From the NCBI GenBank assembly GCA_934098295.1, contig CAKONV010000012.1, positions 1 to 61,976 of the forward strand: DNA of 61,976 bases. The letters run 5' to 3'. The notes under the pieces were generated by a model. It did not search any database and was not told the DNA's origin. It was given only the letters and a program-made list of their open reading frames with translations. The position numbers and the translations under genes were made by a program. This document shows, in pieces, positions 1-9,671 of the stretch (the stretch's first letter is position 1; the number at the start of each line of letters is the position of its first letter). This stretch comes from an uncultured Bacilli bacterium. GTDB taxonomy: Bacteria; Bacillota_I; Bacilli_A; ML615J-28; CAG-313.

Positions 1-154
1 TCTTCTTAGCAATAAACGCACCGAAGATTACGCTTATGATTAAATTTTTTTAGGACATTTTGCAAAGTTATTGACAACGTTATGTGTTTTTTTCTAATAG
101 CTATATATTAAGGGCAAATTGAGCAAATTGTAATATCAAATGCAACAAAATAAA

Positions 155-177
155 ATACCAGGTTTTTACCCTGGTAT
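155..177 (-). terminator. Intrinsic terminator after the immunity-position gene
   Basis: A perfect 8-bp stem (ATACCAGG / CCTGGTAT) with a 7-nt loop is followed on the minus strand by a TTTTATTTTG tract. It lies about 90 bases after the stop of the 266-883 gene and closes the RHS-immunity transcript. I see no gene in bases 1-154. Confidence 0.8.
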
Positions 178-265
178 AAGACGTTTTTGTGTCAAAATAG
201 TTTTCTTTATGCCTTTTAATAATTGTATCATAATATTTTGCAACAATATAGCCTTCATAAATATG

Positions 266-883
266 TTAAATTATAATTTCTTTATTATCGTTAATATCAT
301 ATGGAAAGCTTATATTATAGAATTCATTGCTAGATTTATAATAACATAAATAATTTAGCTTTTCTAATTCTTGTAAAATGTTTTTATCAGAAACAAAAAT
401 AATATTGTCACGTGAATTTGCTTGAAAGATGCATTTTCCCTTACTGAAAAAAGTAATATTGCTTAATTTTTCATCTTTCCAAGCGAATACATCTTTTACG
501 CTGTGTAAATATTTTTTTACATTATCAGATATTTTAAAGCCTAAAATCAAATTTCTTGATTCTTGTGAATACATGTTTGCACCAAATTCAAAGCTTAAAT
601 ATTTAAATATTACCTCTTTTTTTATATTAGAAAAAGAGTTCAAACACATAAGTATTTGCTTCTTATTATTTTCTTCATTTCTCATGATTCTTTTCTTATA
701 TTTAATATATTCTTTTTCTTCATTTTTAAAATTAGTTGAAGAATTCTTAACGTACTTATTAAAAAGATCAATGATTTCTTCTTCAGTAATTTTAAAATTC
801 AAATTTTCGTATGCCTCCACTTCAAAAGCAACACAATCAGAAACACTAATTAATAAGTCTAATAATTCGAAATATTTTTTCAT
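266..883 (-). CDS. Hypothetical protein in the immunity position of an RHS toxin
   Basis: Encodes about 205 residues of unknown function with no signal peptide or membrane segment; it is rich in Lys, Asn, Glu and Phe. I place the start at 883 (MKKYFELL...) rather than at 913, because GGAG sits 8-9 bases before this ATG and the longer start would overlap the upstream gene. It starts 14 bases after the TGA of the RHS protein gene and is followed by a strong terminator, so the two genes form a unit. Known logic of polymorphic toxin loci is that the small gene just after the toxin C-terminus encodes its cognate immunity protein. The cytoplasmic character fits that role, but I recognise no named Imm family, so the function is inferred from position only. 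Confidence 0.6.
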   Translation of the reverse strand: MKKYFELLDLLISVSDCVAFEVEAYENLNFKITEEEIIDLFNKYVKNSSTNFKNEEKEYIKYKKRIMRNEENNKKQILMCLNSFSNIKKEVIFKYLSFEFGANMYSQESRNLILGFKISDNVKKYLHSVKDVFAWKDEKLSNITFFSKGKCIFQANSRDNIIFVSDKNILQELEKLNYLCYYKSSNEFYNISFPYDINDNKEIII

Positions 884-897
884 ATTAAATTCTCCAA

Positions 898-3800
898 TCA
901 AAATAAATACCAAATATGAGCCTTATGATTTCTATTAACATGATAGTGCCAATAATAACCTTTTGTATTTTGCTTTCCTTTATTTATTTCATTAATTACT
1001 GATTTGGGTGTTCCACCAGCAGCAATTGCAACTGCATAAGCCTCGCCACTAGTAACTGTAAAAATATTCTTTCCTTGAATTACATATTTAACTGCTTCTT
1101 TATAAGTTAATGCTTTTCCTATATCAACATAGCCATTTTTTAAATTTGCACTCCAATATCTAGCTTTTGAGTTTTTAGTAACAATTGATTTGACTTTTGC
1201 ATCAGCTTTTGAAATTGTATTTTGCCAAGAATTATATAATTTGACCGCTGCATAAGTAATAGCTCCTAAAGCAATAACACCAGCAATTATCCATCCCACA
1301 GGATTCCACCAATTTACTCCCCCAATGGTTCCTAACCAACTAATAAATGTTGAAAGCACAGAACTAGAGACCATTATAGCCGCTGCAGCATTTCCATTAT
1401 AATCAACTTTATTAATTGGGTCATTTTCACAATAACTATAAAGATTATAACTTAATACGCTTCCACTTGCACCAAGATAATTAACATCATCCATTGTTAT
1501 AAATCTCAATGTTTCAACATCATAATATCTACTATTTAAATAGTACCATCCTGTTTCATCATCTTGATAATAACTTCGATATCTAAATGGATTAATTTCA
1601 CTTAAATTAATTCCTGAAGTATCTACTTTATTAATTATTCTTCCATATGCATTATAATAATATTTTACCACAATATTATTATTGCTGTCAACAATTCCTA
1701 TAATATCTTTTTGAAGATTTTTTAAATATAAATATTTAACATTATTATATGTAAATCCAACAATTTCATTATTTGAATCATAGAAGTATTGTAAGGTTGC
1801 ATTATTTTCACCACTTCTAATTTCTTTAATAATATTTGTTCCATCTAAAATATATTCGGTTGTTGTTGTACTATTATTTTTTGTTAGTACTTTGGAAGTT
1901 CTTATGCCACTTGCATTATAAGTATAATTAATTTCATAATTACTATTTAAAACAGTAGTTATATTCTTCATATCATAGGAAATTGTCCATCCAAGATATA
2001 AACTAGGTTCACCGTTTGCTGAATATTCTATATTATATTCCTCACCTGTTGTGTTTGATTCTACTTTAACTAGTTTATTTTTATTGCCATTTTGATTATA
2101 GAAAAAATTATAACTATATATTACTTGATTACTTCTAATGTCTAATGCATAATATCCAGAAATATTTCCTCTAGAATCATAGAAGTATTCACTTCCTATT
2201 TCTTTATCTTTAGCAAGTACATATTGTGTTATTAATTGATTATAAATATCATAAGCATTATCCTCTTGGTATACAAGGACATTATTTTCATATCCCATAA
2301 TGTTTGTTATATTATTGTATTTATCATATGCGTAAACATACTTCATAAGTTGATTGTTTCCACTTGTATACTCAAATGATTTCACTCTTCCTGTATAATA
2401 AGTTGTACCATCAAGTATGGTTGTTTCATATGTGTAATTTTTATTTATCGCATTTGTTTGAATAAAATAACTAATTGTTTCTAGTTGTGTAAAAGAGTCG
2501 TTTGAATATGTATAATTAATGTTAAATATATTTGATAAGTTTTCATTATGCAATTTATCAATTGCTATTTCTTCGCCTTTCTCGTTAGTTACATAAATAT
2601 TGTCATACTCGTATATACTGCTGCCATTAACATTTGTTTTCTTAATAAGTCTACTACTTTCATCATATTCATAAGTAATAGTATTTCCATTTGTTGCATT
2701 AACATTGATCAATCTATTTTGATAGTCATAGTTATAATAATATGTTACACCTTCTTTATAATCAGTATATGAAGCGATTTCTGAATAATCATTATATGTA
2801 TATTCTAATACTTTTAAAAGTTCTCCATTTTTTGATTTTTCGCTAATTGATTTTACTCTTTTTTCTTCATCATATTCAAAATATATTGTTCCATAATTAT
2901 AAATTGCACTTTCAATATCACCTGTATATATTTCACTTGAACTAGACTCATTTTGATAGTTATTTGTAACTAATAGTTCCCCACCAACTGAAATAGTCTT
3001 AATATCGTTATGACTATTATATGTAAAAGTATATGTTAAGCCTTCACTTGTTATACTTGTAATATTTCCTTGTGTATCATATGTGTAAGTAATAGTTCTT
3101 TTATCTGTTCCTTTGCCATTGATAAATTTAGTAATGTTACCATTTTTATCATACTCATATTCTTTAAATACACCATCAGAATCAATAATTTTTGTAACTA
3201 GTCCTGTTATATAATCATACGTCGAAGTAGTAATATTGCCAAATACATCTTTTTCTGTTTTTGGATATAATCCATCAGGTGTATATGTTGTAGATCCATA
3301 GTAGTATTTTATATCACTATCAGAAGTTTCAGATTCAATTTTTGTTATATTACCGTAACTATCAGTAATATAACTAGATGTAATGTTCTTATTAGTAATT
3401 GAACTTATATTACCTTTGACGTCATAATCAATACTTGTTGTATCAATATTTGAATTAGTTGCAGTTGGATCTGTAATATTTACAATGCTTACTAATCTAC
3501 CTTCACCATTATATCCACATTTTATTGTTTGATTTGTTACTTCATCGTGTTTTTCTACTATGTTTCCATCATCATTATAGGTAATGTTTACCCCATATCC
3601 TTCTTTGTAAACTGCAATATTATCCATATATGCATAACTACTAGAAGAATTATTTGTAATTTCTATATCAATAGAATGATAGTCTTCAGTTGCGGTGATA
3701 CGTGCCATCATATAGTTGGCATTTATATCAGAGTTTTCAAACGTAAAAACATTTGTTTCAAAGCCATTTTCTTTCAATAAAGTTAATCTTATAGTTACAT

Positions 3801-6800
3801 TACCAGTATAATTTTCATATAATGCATAGCCACCAAACACAAACGTATCACCTTTTGAGCCTGGAGAATTTATAGTCTGCCTAATAGTACCATTTTTTGA
3901 AAGTTTTAATGACTTTTTACCACAATTTTCATCAAATTTATCATTATTTGATATAATGCTGTAATTAATTCCACTCCAAGAACCAATATCAGTATTTTCA
4001 AATGATGAATTTTCTAAATAATTATATCTAGTATCTATATAATTAGCATTTATTTGAATGTTATCAAAATATGAATAACCAGATGAAGCATTGACAAGTG
4101 TGATTCTAGCTTTTCCTGTATAATTTGCTTTAAACTTGTATTCAAACTTACAAAAATCTTTTGAATTCTTTATATTGCCACTTTTTTGTATTGTGCCGAT
4201 TGTGCCATTTATTCCAGAAATATCAATGTATGCTCCAGTTCCATTATTATTAACATTTTTTATATATCCTGTTACTATATATTCAGTTCCATTTTTAACA
4301 TCAATATATTGATAAACTTGGGCTATACCACTTGTAGATTTATAAATTTTTAATACTTTTGAACCATATAAATATGAATTTGTTTCAATACTTGCACTTG
4401 ATCCACTAGTAACATTTTTTGTCCATCCATAAATACTACCGCTTGTTATAACTTCAAAACCATGATTTACAATTGGATTTATTACGTTTTTAAAACTATT
4501 GGATTGAACTTTTATAGCATGATTTTTATTGTAATTCGGTGAAGTTATAGTATCACCATTTTCATTAAAAAATATATCTTCATATTTATAAAACGTTGTA
4601 TATCCATTACTATCTTCTATAGAATTGGTGTGATAGTAATTGTCAAATGTATATGTTGTCTTTTGTCCGGTTCCAGTAGTTACAATTGTTTTCTTTCCAT
4701 TTTTACTATATGTAAAGTCTATATAATCTCCATTAGTAAAACTTGCACTATAAATTTTGGCTTTTAGTACTCTATTTTTATTATCATAAGTAAAATTATA
4801 ACCATTTCCATTTTTATAAATGCGTTCTATATGACCTTTACTATTATAATTAAAATATGTATACTCTGCACTTGAACTGTTTTTATAATTACCTATTGCA
4901 ATTAAAGCACCTTGCATATACTCAAATTCAACTCTACTTACTAAATTGATTTTTTGTTCACTATCCATTTTATATACTTCAATATATGCAAGATATGGTA
5001 TTCCAACTTGTGAATCACTTGGATCATTAGCAATAGTATTATAAGTAAAATTTATTTTATTACCATATGAGTCCATAACTTGTTTCAAAACATTATTGTC
5101 ATCGTATGAAAAAGTTATTTGCTTAGCATTGCTAATCCAAACGCCTTCTTCTCTTTCAGTCTCATCAATATATATTTTAATTAGTTTACCAATATTATTA
5201 TATAATTTAATTCCGCCTTCACTTGCGATTTCATAGCCCATAACTTCATTGTTTTGGTTTAAACTTTTTGTTAATGTGTCACCACTACCATCAGTTGCTA
5301 TATATTCTGTTTTTTCTTTATTTGTTGTGTTGAATATCACTTTACTACCACTTCCAAGTGTTAAAACAATATTTGAATAGTTAACTGTTAATTCTTCATT
5401 ATAGCTTATATTAAATCCATTTCCATAAATACTTTCATTATATTTTCTGTTTGCATTGTATATGTGTGAAAGATTAAGCAAATTGTTATCTATGTAATCA
5501 TTAAAAAGATAAGTTAAGTTACCGCTATTATGAGCTAAATATATACTAGATTCATTATTTAGAGGAAGTTCTTCATAAGTATAATAATCACTTAAACCAG
5601 CATCATCTAGATATCCCAAAGTAATTAATGGTTTATCTCCTCCTAAATCCCATCCTAAGGAATAGGTTACTTCTGTATTACTTTCTCCTTCAATATATAA
5701 TTCGAATAGCATTTTTATATCATTAGTTGTAAATGATTCTATTTTTTCATTTAATACATCTATTATATTAAACTTATGTTTGAAAGGATTTGAATTGTGA
5801 AAAATAACTTCGTCAACTAAATAGTTGCCATATTTCATTTTTACTTTTGTATCATTCGTTGCATTTGTCGATAAAGTTGTTAAAGTAATATCCGCATACA
5901 TTAGTTGGTTTTTAGTTATTATATTTTCAATTGATGGTGAGTATTGTCTTGGAATACAAATATCCAAATTTACAACTAAATCATCATTACTAGTTGATGC
6001 ATCTCTATTAGCAATAGTAAAATTATTATCAAACATAATTTTACTAGTATTTTTCTCTTTATCAACTGAATAAACACGTGCAATTCCTTCCATCAATCCA
6101 CCATCCATTAAATTAATTTCTGGATCAATTACCACTGGATATGCAGCATCAATTAAAAATGTACTACTTGGAATTACGGTTATTTTATATTTAGTATTAT
6201 CAACAACTTCTATGTCGAAATTTATATCGTTTGATTTTTGATTATTTGCATCAAACATATAATATTCATTCATCATAAATATTTCTTCTAGGCCATCAAA
6301 GAAATGCATTTCATTTCCTATTCTTTCAAGCCTTAATGCCGTGTCTATAAAATATGAGTATGAATAATTTTCTACATAATTATTTAAAATTATATTCTCT
6401 TTGATTGAATTTTGTTTTAAAATATATTGTAGTTTTTCATTATTACTAATTTGATATGAAATTTCATCTTTCAAATTAGTCTTATTTCTTGAAATACTAT
6501 TTTGAATTATACCATGAATATTACTATAATCATAATAAAATTTAATCTCTTTGTCTTTATACTTAAGTGATATTTTTTTATTATTGTCTAATACTTTAGG
6601 TAAACTAAATAAATAACTATTCGCTTTATTAACATAGGTATTACTTATTAATTCTAAAGTATTATCAATTTCTTTATAAACACCATTTTCTAAATAGTGA
6701 ACACTTTCACCATATACATCAGTCTCCAGTAGTCCATTTTCTTTTAAATATGTCTTTGAATCTGGCGTTCTTAAATATTCTACTTCTTTTATTCTTTTTA

Positions 6801-6993
6801 ATTTTGATAAATCTCTTGTTACATCCTCTGTTGTTTCGACATTATTTGCTTCTTGTGGTAACAATGTGGCGAAAGCAGCAAAGTTTATATTGCTAAAAAA
6901 AATTCCGATAACAAGAACTATAATTATTATTTTTGCAAATATTCCTAAATGTTTTGCATTAGTAGTGAAATAAATTTTTCTTTGTTTTTTCAT
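898..6993 (-). CDS. RHS/YD-repeat polymorphic toxin-like secreted protein
   Basis: A 2031-residue protein. Visible from the N-terminus: a basic start and hydrophobic segment (about 20-42) acting as signal peptide or anchor; a Firmicutes-type RHS leader with VHYLENGVYKEIDNTL; a DNRLRE-like region (about 290-460); YD repeats; two carbohydrate-binding-module-like beta domains (about 835-975 and 990-1130); many further YD repeats such as YEYDKNGNITK; and the RHS-associated core (about 1800-1865, FRYRSYYQDDETGWYYLNSR). After the core come hydrophobic helices (about 1870-1920) and a distinct C-terminal domain of about 90 residues ending in a His-rich HYHVNRNHKAH motif. RHS shells encapsulate or present a variable C-terminal toxin. 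The His-rich tail could be a nuclease active site, but that is only a guess. RBS GGAG precedes ATG. Stop is TGA. The next gene is a candidate immunity protein. Confidence 0.85.
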   Translation of the reverse strand: MKKQRKIYFTTNAKHLGIFAKIIIIVLVIGIFFSNINFAAFATLLPQEANNVETTEDVTRDLSKLKRIKEVEYLRTPDSKTYLKENGLLETDVYGESVHYLENGVYKEIDNTLELISNTYVNKANSYLFSLPKVLDNNKKISLKYKDKEIKFYYDYSNIHGIIQNSISRNKTNLKDEISYQISNNEKLQYILKQNSIKENIILNNYVENYSYSYFIDTALRLERIGNEMHFFDGLEEIFMMNEYYMFDANNQKSNDINFDIEVVDNTKYKITVIPSSTFLIDAAYPVVIDPEINLMDGGLMEGIARVYSVDKEKNTSKIMFDNNFTIANRDASTSNDDLVVNLDICIPRQYSPSIENIITKNQLMYADITLTTLSTNATNDTKVKMKYGNYLVDEVIFHNSNPFKHKFNIIDVLNEKIESFTTNDIKMLFELYIEGESNTEVTYSLGWDLGGDKPLITLGYLDDAGLSDYYTYEELPLNNESSIYLAHNSGNLTYLFNDYIDNNLLNLSHIYNANRKYNESIYGNGFNISYNEELTVNYSNIVLTLGSGSKVIFNTTNKEKTEYIATDGSGDTLTKSLNQNNEVMGYEIASEGGIKLYNNIGKLIKIYIDETEREEGVWISNAKQITFSYDDNNVLKQVMDSYGNKINFTYNTIANDPSDSQVGIPYLAYIEVYKMDSEQKINLVSRVEFEYMQGALIAIGNYKNSSSAEYTYFNYNSKGHIERIYKNGNGYNFTYDNKNRVLKAKIYSASFTNGDYIDFTYSKNGKKTIVTTGTGQKTTYTFDNYYHTNSIEDSNGYTTFYKYEDIFFNENGDTITSPNYNKNHAIKVQSNSFKNVINPIVNHGFEVITSGSIYGWTKNVTSGSSASIETNSYLYGSKVLKIYKSTSGIAQVYQYIDVKNGTEYIVTGYIKNVNNNGTGAYIDISGINGTIGTIQKSGNIKNSKDFCKFEYKFKANYTGKARITLVNASSGYSYFDNIQINANYIDTRYNYLENSSFENTDIGSWSGINYSIISNNDKFDENCGKKSLKLSKNGTIRQTINSPGSKGDTFVFGGYALYENYTGNVTIRLTLLKENGFETNVFTFENSDINANYMMARITATEDYHSIDIEITNNSSSSYAYMDNIAVYKEGYGVNITYNDDGNIVEKHDEVTNQTIKCGYNGEGRLVSIVNITDPTATNSNIDTTSIDYDVKGNISSITNKNITSSYITDSYGNITKIESETSDSDIKYYYGSTTYTPDGLYPKTEKDVFGNITTSTYDYITGLVTKIIDSDGVFKEYEYDKNGNITKFINGKGTDKRTITYTYDTQGNITSITSEGLTYTFTYNSHNDIKTISVGGELLVTNNYQNESSSSEIYTGDIESAIYNYGTIYFEYDEEKRVKSISEKSKNGELLKVLEYTYNDYSEIASYTDYKEGVTYYYNYDYQNRLINVNATNGNTITYEYDESSRLIKKTNVNGSSIYEYDNIYVTNEKGEEIAIDKLHNENLSNIFNINYTYSNDSFTQLETISYFIQTNAINKNYTYETTILDGTTYYTGRVKSFEYTSGNNQLMKYVYAYDKYNNITNIMGYENNVLVYQEDNAYDIYNQLITQYVLAKDKEIGSEYFYDSRGNISGYYALDIRSNQVIYSYNFFYNQNGNKNKLVKVESNTTGEEYNIEYSANGEPSLYLGWTISYDMKNITTVLNSNYEINYTYNASGIRTSKVLTKNNSTTTTEYILDGTNIIKEIRSGENNATLQYFYDSNNEIVGFTYNNVKYLYLKNLQKDIIGIVDSNNNIVVKYYYNAYGRIINKVDTSGINLSEINPFRYRSYYQDDETGWYYLNSRYYDVETLRFITMDDVNYLGASGSVLSYNLYSYCENDPINKVDYNGNAAAAIMVSSSVLSTFISWLGTIGGVNWWNPVGWIIAGVIALGAITYAAVKLYNSWQNTISKADAKVKSIVTKNSKARYWSANLKNGYVDIGKALTYKEAVKYVIQGKNIFTVTSGEAYAVAIAAGGTPKSVINEINKGKQNTKGYYWHYHVNRNHKAHIWYLF

Positions 6994-7126
6994 GTATAAG
7001 CTCCTTTTTTTCTTTTTATTTTAAATGCGGCATAATAGTGTTATGCCAATTAGAAAATAAAGATAAATTTATAAAAGAACAAATATATTTTCATTAGTCC
7101 ATCCCCCTTTTTTTAGTTTTATAATT

Positions 7127-7160
7127 AAAAATACCCCCCTTAATTATGGAGAGTATTTTT
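7127..7160 (-). promoter_or_regulatory. Strong leader hairpin upstream of the RHS gene
   Basis: A 13-bp stem (including two G-U pairs on the minus strand) with an 8-nt loop. Its A-tract and U-tract are inside the stem, as in bidirectional terminators. It would begin about six bases after the likely RHS transcription start, about 135 bases before the RHS start codon. It may act as an attenuator or as a 5-prime stabiliser. The rest of the 7001-7339 stretch shows only AT-rich sequence and the promoter below. Confidence 0.55.
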
Positions 7161-7171
7161 ACAATTAGTCT

Positions 7172-7200
7172 ATTATAAAAGTATCCCCATACAAGTTTAA
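7172..7200 (-). promoter_or_regulatory. Candidate promoter of the RHS gene
   Basis: Minus strand TTAAAC (7200-7195), 17-base spacer, TATAAT (7177-7172). The -10 is perfect and the -35 is weak. It is the best match in the 400-base gap before the RHS gene. Confidence 0.4.
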
Positions 7201-7339
7201 GAATTTTTGTTTTCTATTTGTTATATTCATGATTTTACCATAATATATAATATAATGCAATCGTTTAACATTTTTTTGCATGAAACATCTATATTGGTAG
7301 ATTAGAATATTATGGTTATTTTTCTAATATTAATAATTA

Positions 7340-7386
7340 AAACCCTACTTCTTGATTATTAGCATAGACATCAAGAAGTAGGGTTT
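7340..7386 (-). terminator. Intrinsic terminator of the acetyltransferase gene
   Basis: A perfect 17-bp inverted repeat (left arm 7340-7356, right arm 7370-7386) with a 13-nt loop and a TTTT run on the minus strand, 13 bases after the stop of the GNAT gene. Confidence 0.85.
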
Positions 7387-7399
7387 ATTAATTTAGTTT

Positions 7400-8386
7400 T
7401 TATTTTAATTCTTTTTTCATATCAGCAAAGCTTTGAGCAATTTTAAAGCCTGCGAATAGATAGATATAACGAGCAGGGTTATCTAATCCTGTGAAGAATG
7501 TCATATAAGTGGCACCCATTTCTTTTAAGTATTTGCATAAATAGCAGAATAGAGCTTTACCTAATCCAGATTTTCTTTCATTTGGATCTACACAGATTCC
7601 ATCTAAGTGGCCTCTTCCTGTTGGTTCAACATACATAGCACCAGTCCAACCAACAACTTTACCATTGTGAGAAGCAACTAAGAATGGACGAGGTTGTTCT
7701 TTCTTTAGGTTATTTTTAATAGATGCAGCAAAACCTGGGTTTTGAATTACTTCACAAAATTCATCAATTCCATAATGCTTCTTAGGATCATATAATTCAA
7801 CGTATAGTCCTCTTTCAGCATTCTTAGCCATATTGTCAACAACAGCTTGAGGTAATTCGTATTCAGCAAGTGGTAGGTGGAATCCTTCATGAATACTATT
7901 TACAAAGTAATGATGATGATATAAGAAAATATAGAATTCTGAATTAATTCTTGCACAAGGCATACCAGGATGCATATGATGATCAGTATGAGGTATGTAC
8001 CAAGGCCAATTAATTTGTCCTAAGAAAACAAAACGAATGCTACTACGATTATGTTCTTTTACATATTTTTCAACGTTTTCAATTAAGCATGAACCAATTC
8101 CTTGGCGTCTATATTCTTTTTTAACAAAAATAGTATGTAAATAACCAGAAGCTTTTTCATTGCCTTCATCCATATCACGAACTAATCCGCTAGCAAAACC
8201 AACAACTTTATCGCCATCTAAAGCAACGAAAGTTCCTTCTTCTTTATAAAATGGATTACCAAATAGGTGAGCACAAAAAGCTTCATAAGTATACTCTAAG
8301 AAAAAATCTTCTTCATTGCGGAAATCGCAATACAATTCGTACACTTGATGCGAATACTTTTTTTCATAATTAATTACTTTTGTCAT
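7400..8386 (-). CDS. Double-domain GNAT family N-acetyltransferase
   Basis: A 328-residue cytosolic protein with two tandem GNAT folds. The first has the acetyl-CoA pyrophosphate-binding motif EYRRQGIGSCL at about residues 94-104. The second has NERKSGLGKALF at about 270-281, preceded by LDGICVDP. A His/Trp-rich linker (WPWYIPHTDHHMHPG) joins them. Such tandem GNATs acetylate small amines or antibiotic-like molecules in related organisms, but the substrate cannot be read from sequence. RBS GGAG precedes the ATG. The gene lies 17 bases after the 8404-8961 gene and is cotranscribed with it, and ends in a 17-bp terminator. Confidence 0.85.
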   Translation of the reverse strand: MTKVINYEKKYSHQVYELYCDFRNEEDFFLEYTYEAFCAHLFGNPFYKEEGTFVALDGDKVVGFASGLVRDMDEGNEKASGYLHTIFVKKEYRRQGIGSCLIENVEKYVKEHNRSSIRFVFLGQINWPWYIPHTDHHMHPGMPCARINSEFYIFLYHHHYFVNSIHEGFHLPLAEYELPQAVVDNMAKNAERGLYVELYDPKKHYGIDEFCEVIQNPGFAASIKNNLKKEQPRPFLVASHNGKVVGWTGAMYVEPTGRGHLDGICVDPNERKSGLGKALFCYLCKYLKEMGATYMTFFTGLDNPARYIYLFAGFKIAQSFADMKKELK

Positions 8387-8403
8387 TTTTTTACTTCTCC
8401 TTT

Positions 8404-8961
8404 TTAATCTTTTCTACGCTCTGGTGCGTATTTTACATATTTTTTCTTATAATATTCAATTATCGTTTTTAAAACATCTTTTCCCACTTTGTCTTCTACT
8501 TCAAGTACAAACCCATCCACATATTTTAGATAATTAGAAATTCTTCTTAAATTATCATAGATAACTTGGCAATATGTAGGTTTTATCACTTGGCATAGTG
8601 AATCAACTTTTTTATCACAATAAACGGATAATTTAACAAACAAAGGTACCTTTTCAAGCTCTTCATCAGCAATGGCAATAGCAGTTTCTAAGTTTTTATT
8701 ATCATCAAAAGAAATAGATTTGAACAAGTCATCATAATCAACTATTTTCTTTATAAATGATAGCTCAACATCATACAATTTTTCATCTGCCATAGCAACC
8801 TTTAATAATATGGCTTGGATATAGTGATCTAAACTAACAAATAATTCTGTATGGTCGACCTTATCACTTTCAAAAAAATTATACATTTTCTCTACAAAAA
8901 GAGACATCTTATTATATAGTCTATCTGCAACATCAAATAGTTCTGGTATTTGTTCCATCAT
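8404..8961 (-). CDS. Conserved-looking alpha-helical protein, TerB-like in part
   Basis: A 185-residue, apparently all-helical soluble protein that I do not recognise by name. The stretch AILLKVAMADEKLYDVELSFIKKI (about 51-74) resembles the helix-acidic loop-helix of TerB/DjlA-like domains (ADGxxxxxE pattern), suggesting a distant relation. This is inference only. It is the first gene of a two-gene unit with the GNAT enzyme, with GAGAGGAAAG as RBS and an extended -10 promoter just upstream. Confidence 0.6.
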   Translation of the reverse strand: MMEQIPELFDVADRLYNKMSLFVEKMYNFFESDKVDHTELFVSLDHYIQAILLKVAMADEKLYDVELSFIKKIVDYDDLFKSISFDDNKNLETAIAIADEELEKVPLFVKLSVYCDKKVDSLCQVIKPTYCQVIYDNLRRISNYLKYVDGFVLEVEDKVGKDVLKTIIEYYKKKYVKYAPERRKD

Positions 8962-8989
8962 TTTCTTTTACTTTCCTCTCATACTAAAT

Positions 8990-8998
8990 ATTATATCA
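8990..8998 (-). promoter_or_regulatory. Extended -10 promoter before the TerB-like gene
   Basis: The minus strand reads TGATATAAT (TGn plus TATAAT, -10 at 8995-8990). The -35 position (TTATAA) is poor, so the extended -10 would carry the promoter. Confidence 0.45.
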
Positions 8999-9062
8999 TA
9001 AATGAAATCTTTTTATAATGAAAATAATAAACTAATTTTGATATTGTTTTATTTTTTTAAAA

Positions 9063-9095
9063 AAAAGAAGAACCACCTAAAATAGTTCTTCTTTT
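9063..9095 (-). terminator. Terminator of the cysS-nusG operon
   Basis: An 11-bp perfect stem (AAAAGAAGAAC / GTTCTTCTTTT) followed by T8 on the minus strand, 6 bases after the nusG stop. Confidence 0.9.
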
Positions 9096-9100
9096 ATTTG

Positions 9101-9655
9101 TTAATTTAATGGTTCTACTTCATCGAATCTTAATTCTTGTGGGGTTTGACGACCGAAGAAATCAACTAGGATTGTTACAATTTGTTTTTCAGCATCAATG
9201 CTTTCAACCACTGCTTCTTGGCCTGCAAAAGTTCCTGAAATTACTTTTACAGTATCACCAACTTTGAAGCGAACATCAATTTCAATTTTTACACCACATT
9301 CTTTTAAGATTGGAATTATTTCATCATTAGGTAGGGGAACTGGTTTTGCACCACCACCACTAGAACCTAAGAAACCGGTAATCATTGGGGTATTACGAAC
9401 AATAAACCAAGAATCATCGGTAACAATCATATCAATAAATAGATATCCAGGATAGATTTTTTCCGTAACAGTTTTTAATTCACCATTTTTTTTACGTTCT
9501 TCATGTGAGCGTTCTGGAATCAATACTTGGAATATATAGTCTTGCATATTCATTGAAATAATTCTTTGTTCAATATTTCTCTTAGCTGCATATTCCAAAC
9601 CAGAATAAGTTTGCACAACATACCAAGCACGCATGTTTTCCATTTCAAAATCCAT
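9101..9655 (-). CDS. nusG: Transcription termination/antitermination factor NusG
   Basis: A 184-residue protein, normal length for NusG. The N-terminal NGN domain starts with MRAWYVVQTYSGLEYAAKRNIE and contains the YPGYLFIDM and VRNTPMITGFLG motifs. The C-terminal KOW domain (about 128-175) has FKVGDTVKVISGTFAGQEAVVE. NusG binds the RNA polymerase clamp and couples it to ribosome/S10 or Rho. AAGGT lies about nine bases before the ATG chosen; a second in-frame ATG (MENMRAW) is possible. It follows secE by 16 bases, the standard bacterial arrangement, and is the last gene of the operon. Confidence 0.97.
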   Translation of the reverse strand: MDFEMENMRAWYVVQTYSGLEYAAKRNIEQRIISMNMQDYIFQVLIPERSHEERKKNGELKTVTEKIYPGYLFIDMIVTDDSWFIVRNTPMITGFLGSSGGGAKPVPLPNDEIIPILKECGVKIEIDVRFKVGDTVKVISGTFAGQEAVVESIDAEKQIVTILVDFFGRQTPQELRFDEVEPLN

Positions 9656-9671
9656 AGTTTGTTACCTTTAT

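Noticed and set aside
140..349. Plus-strand short ORFs inside the RHS, immunity and repeat genes
   Set aside because: They are antisense shadows of real minus-strand genes or terminators, without RBS or protein-like composition.
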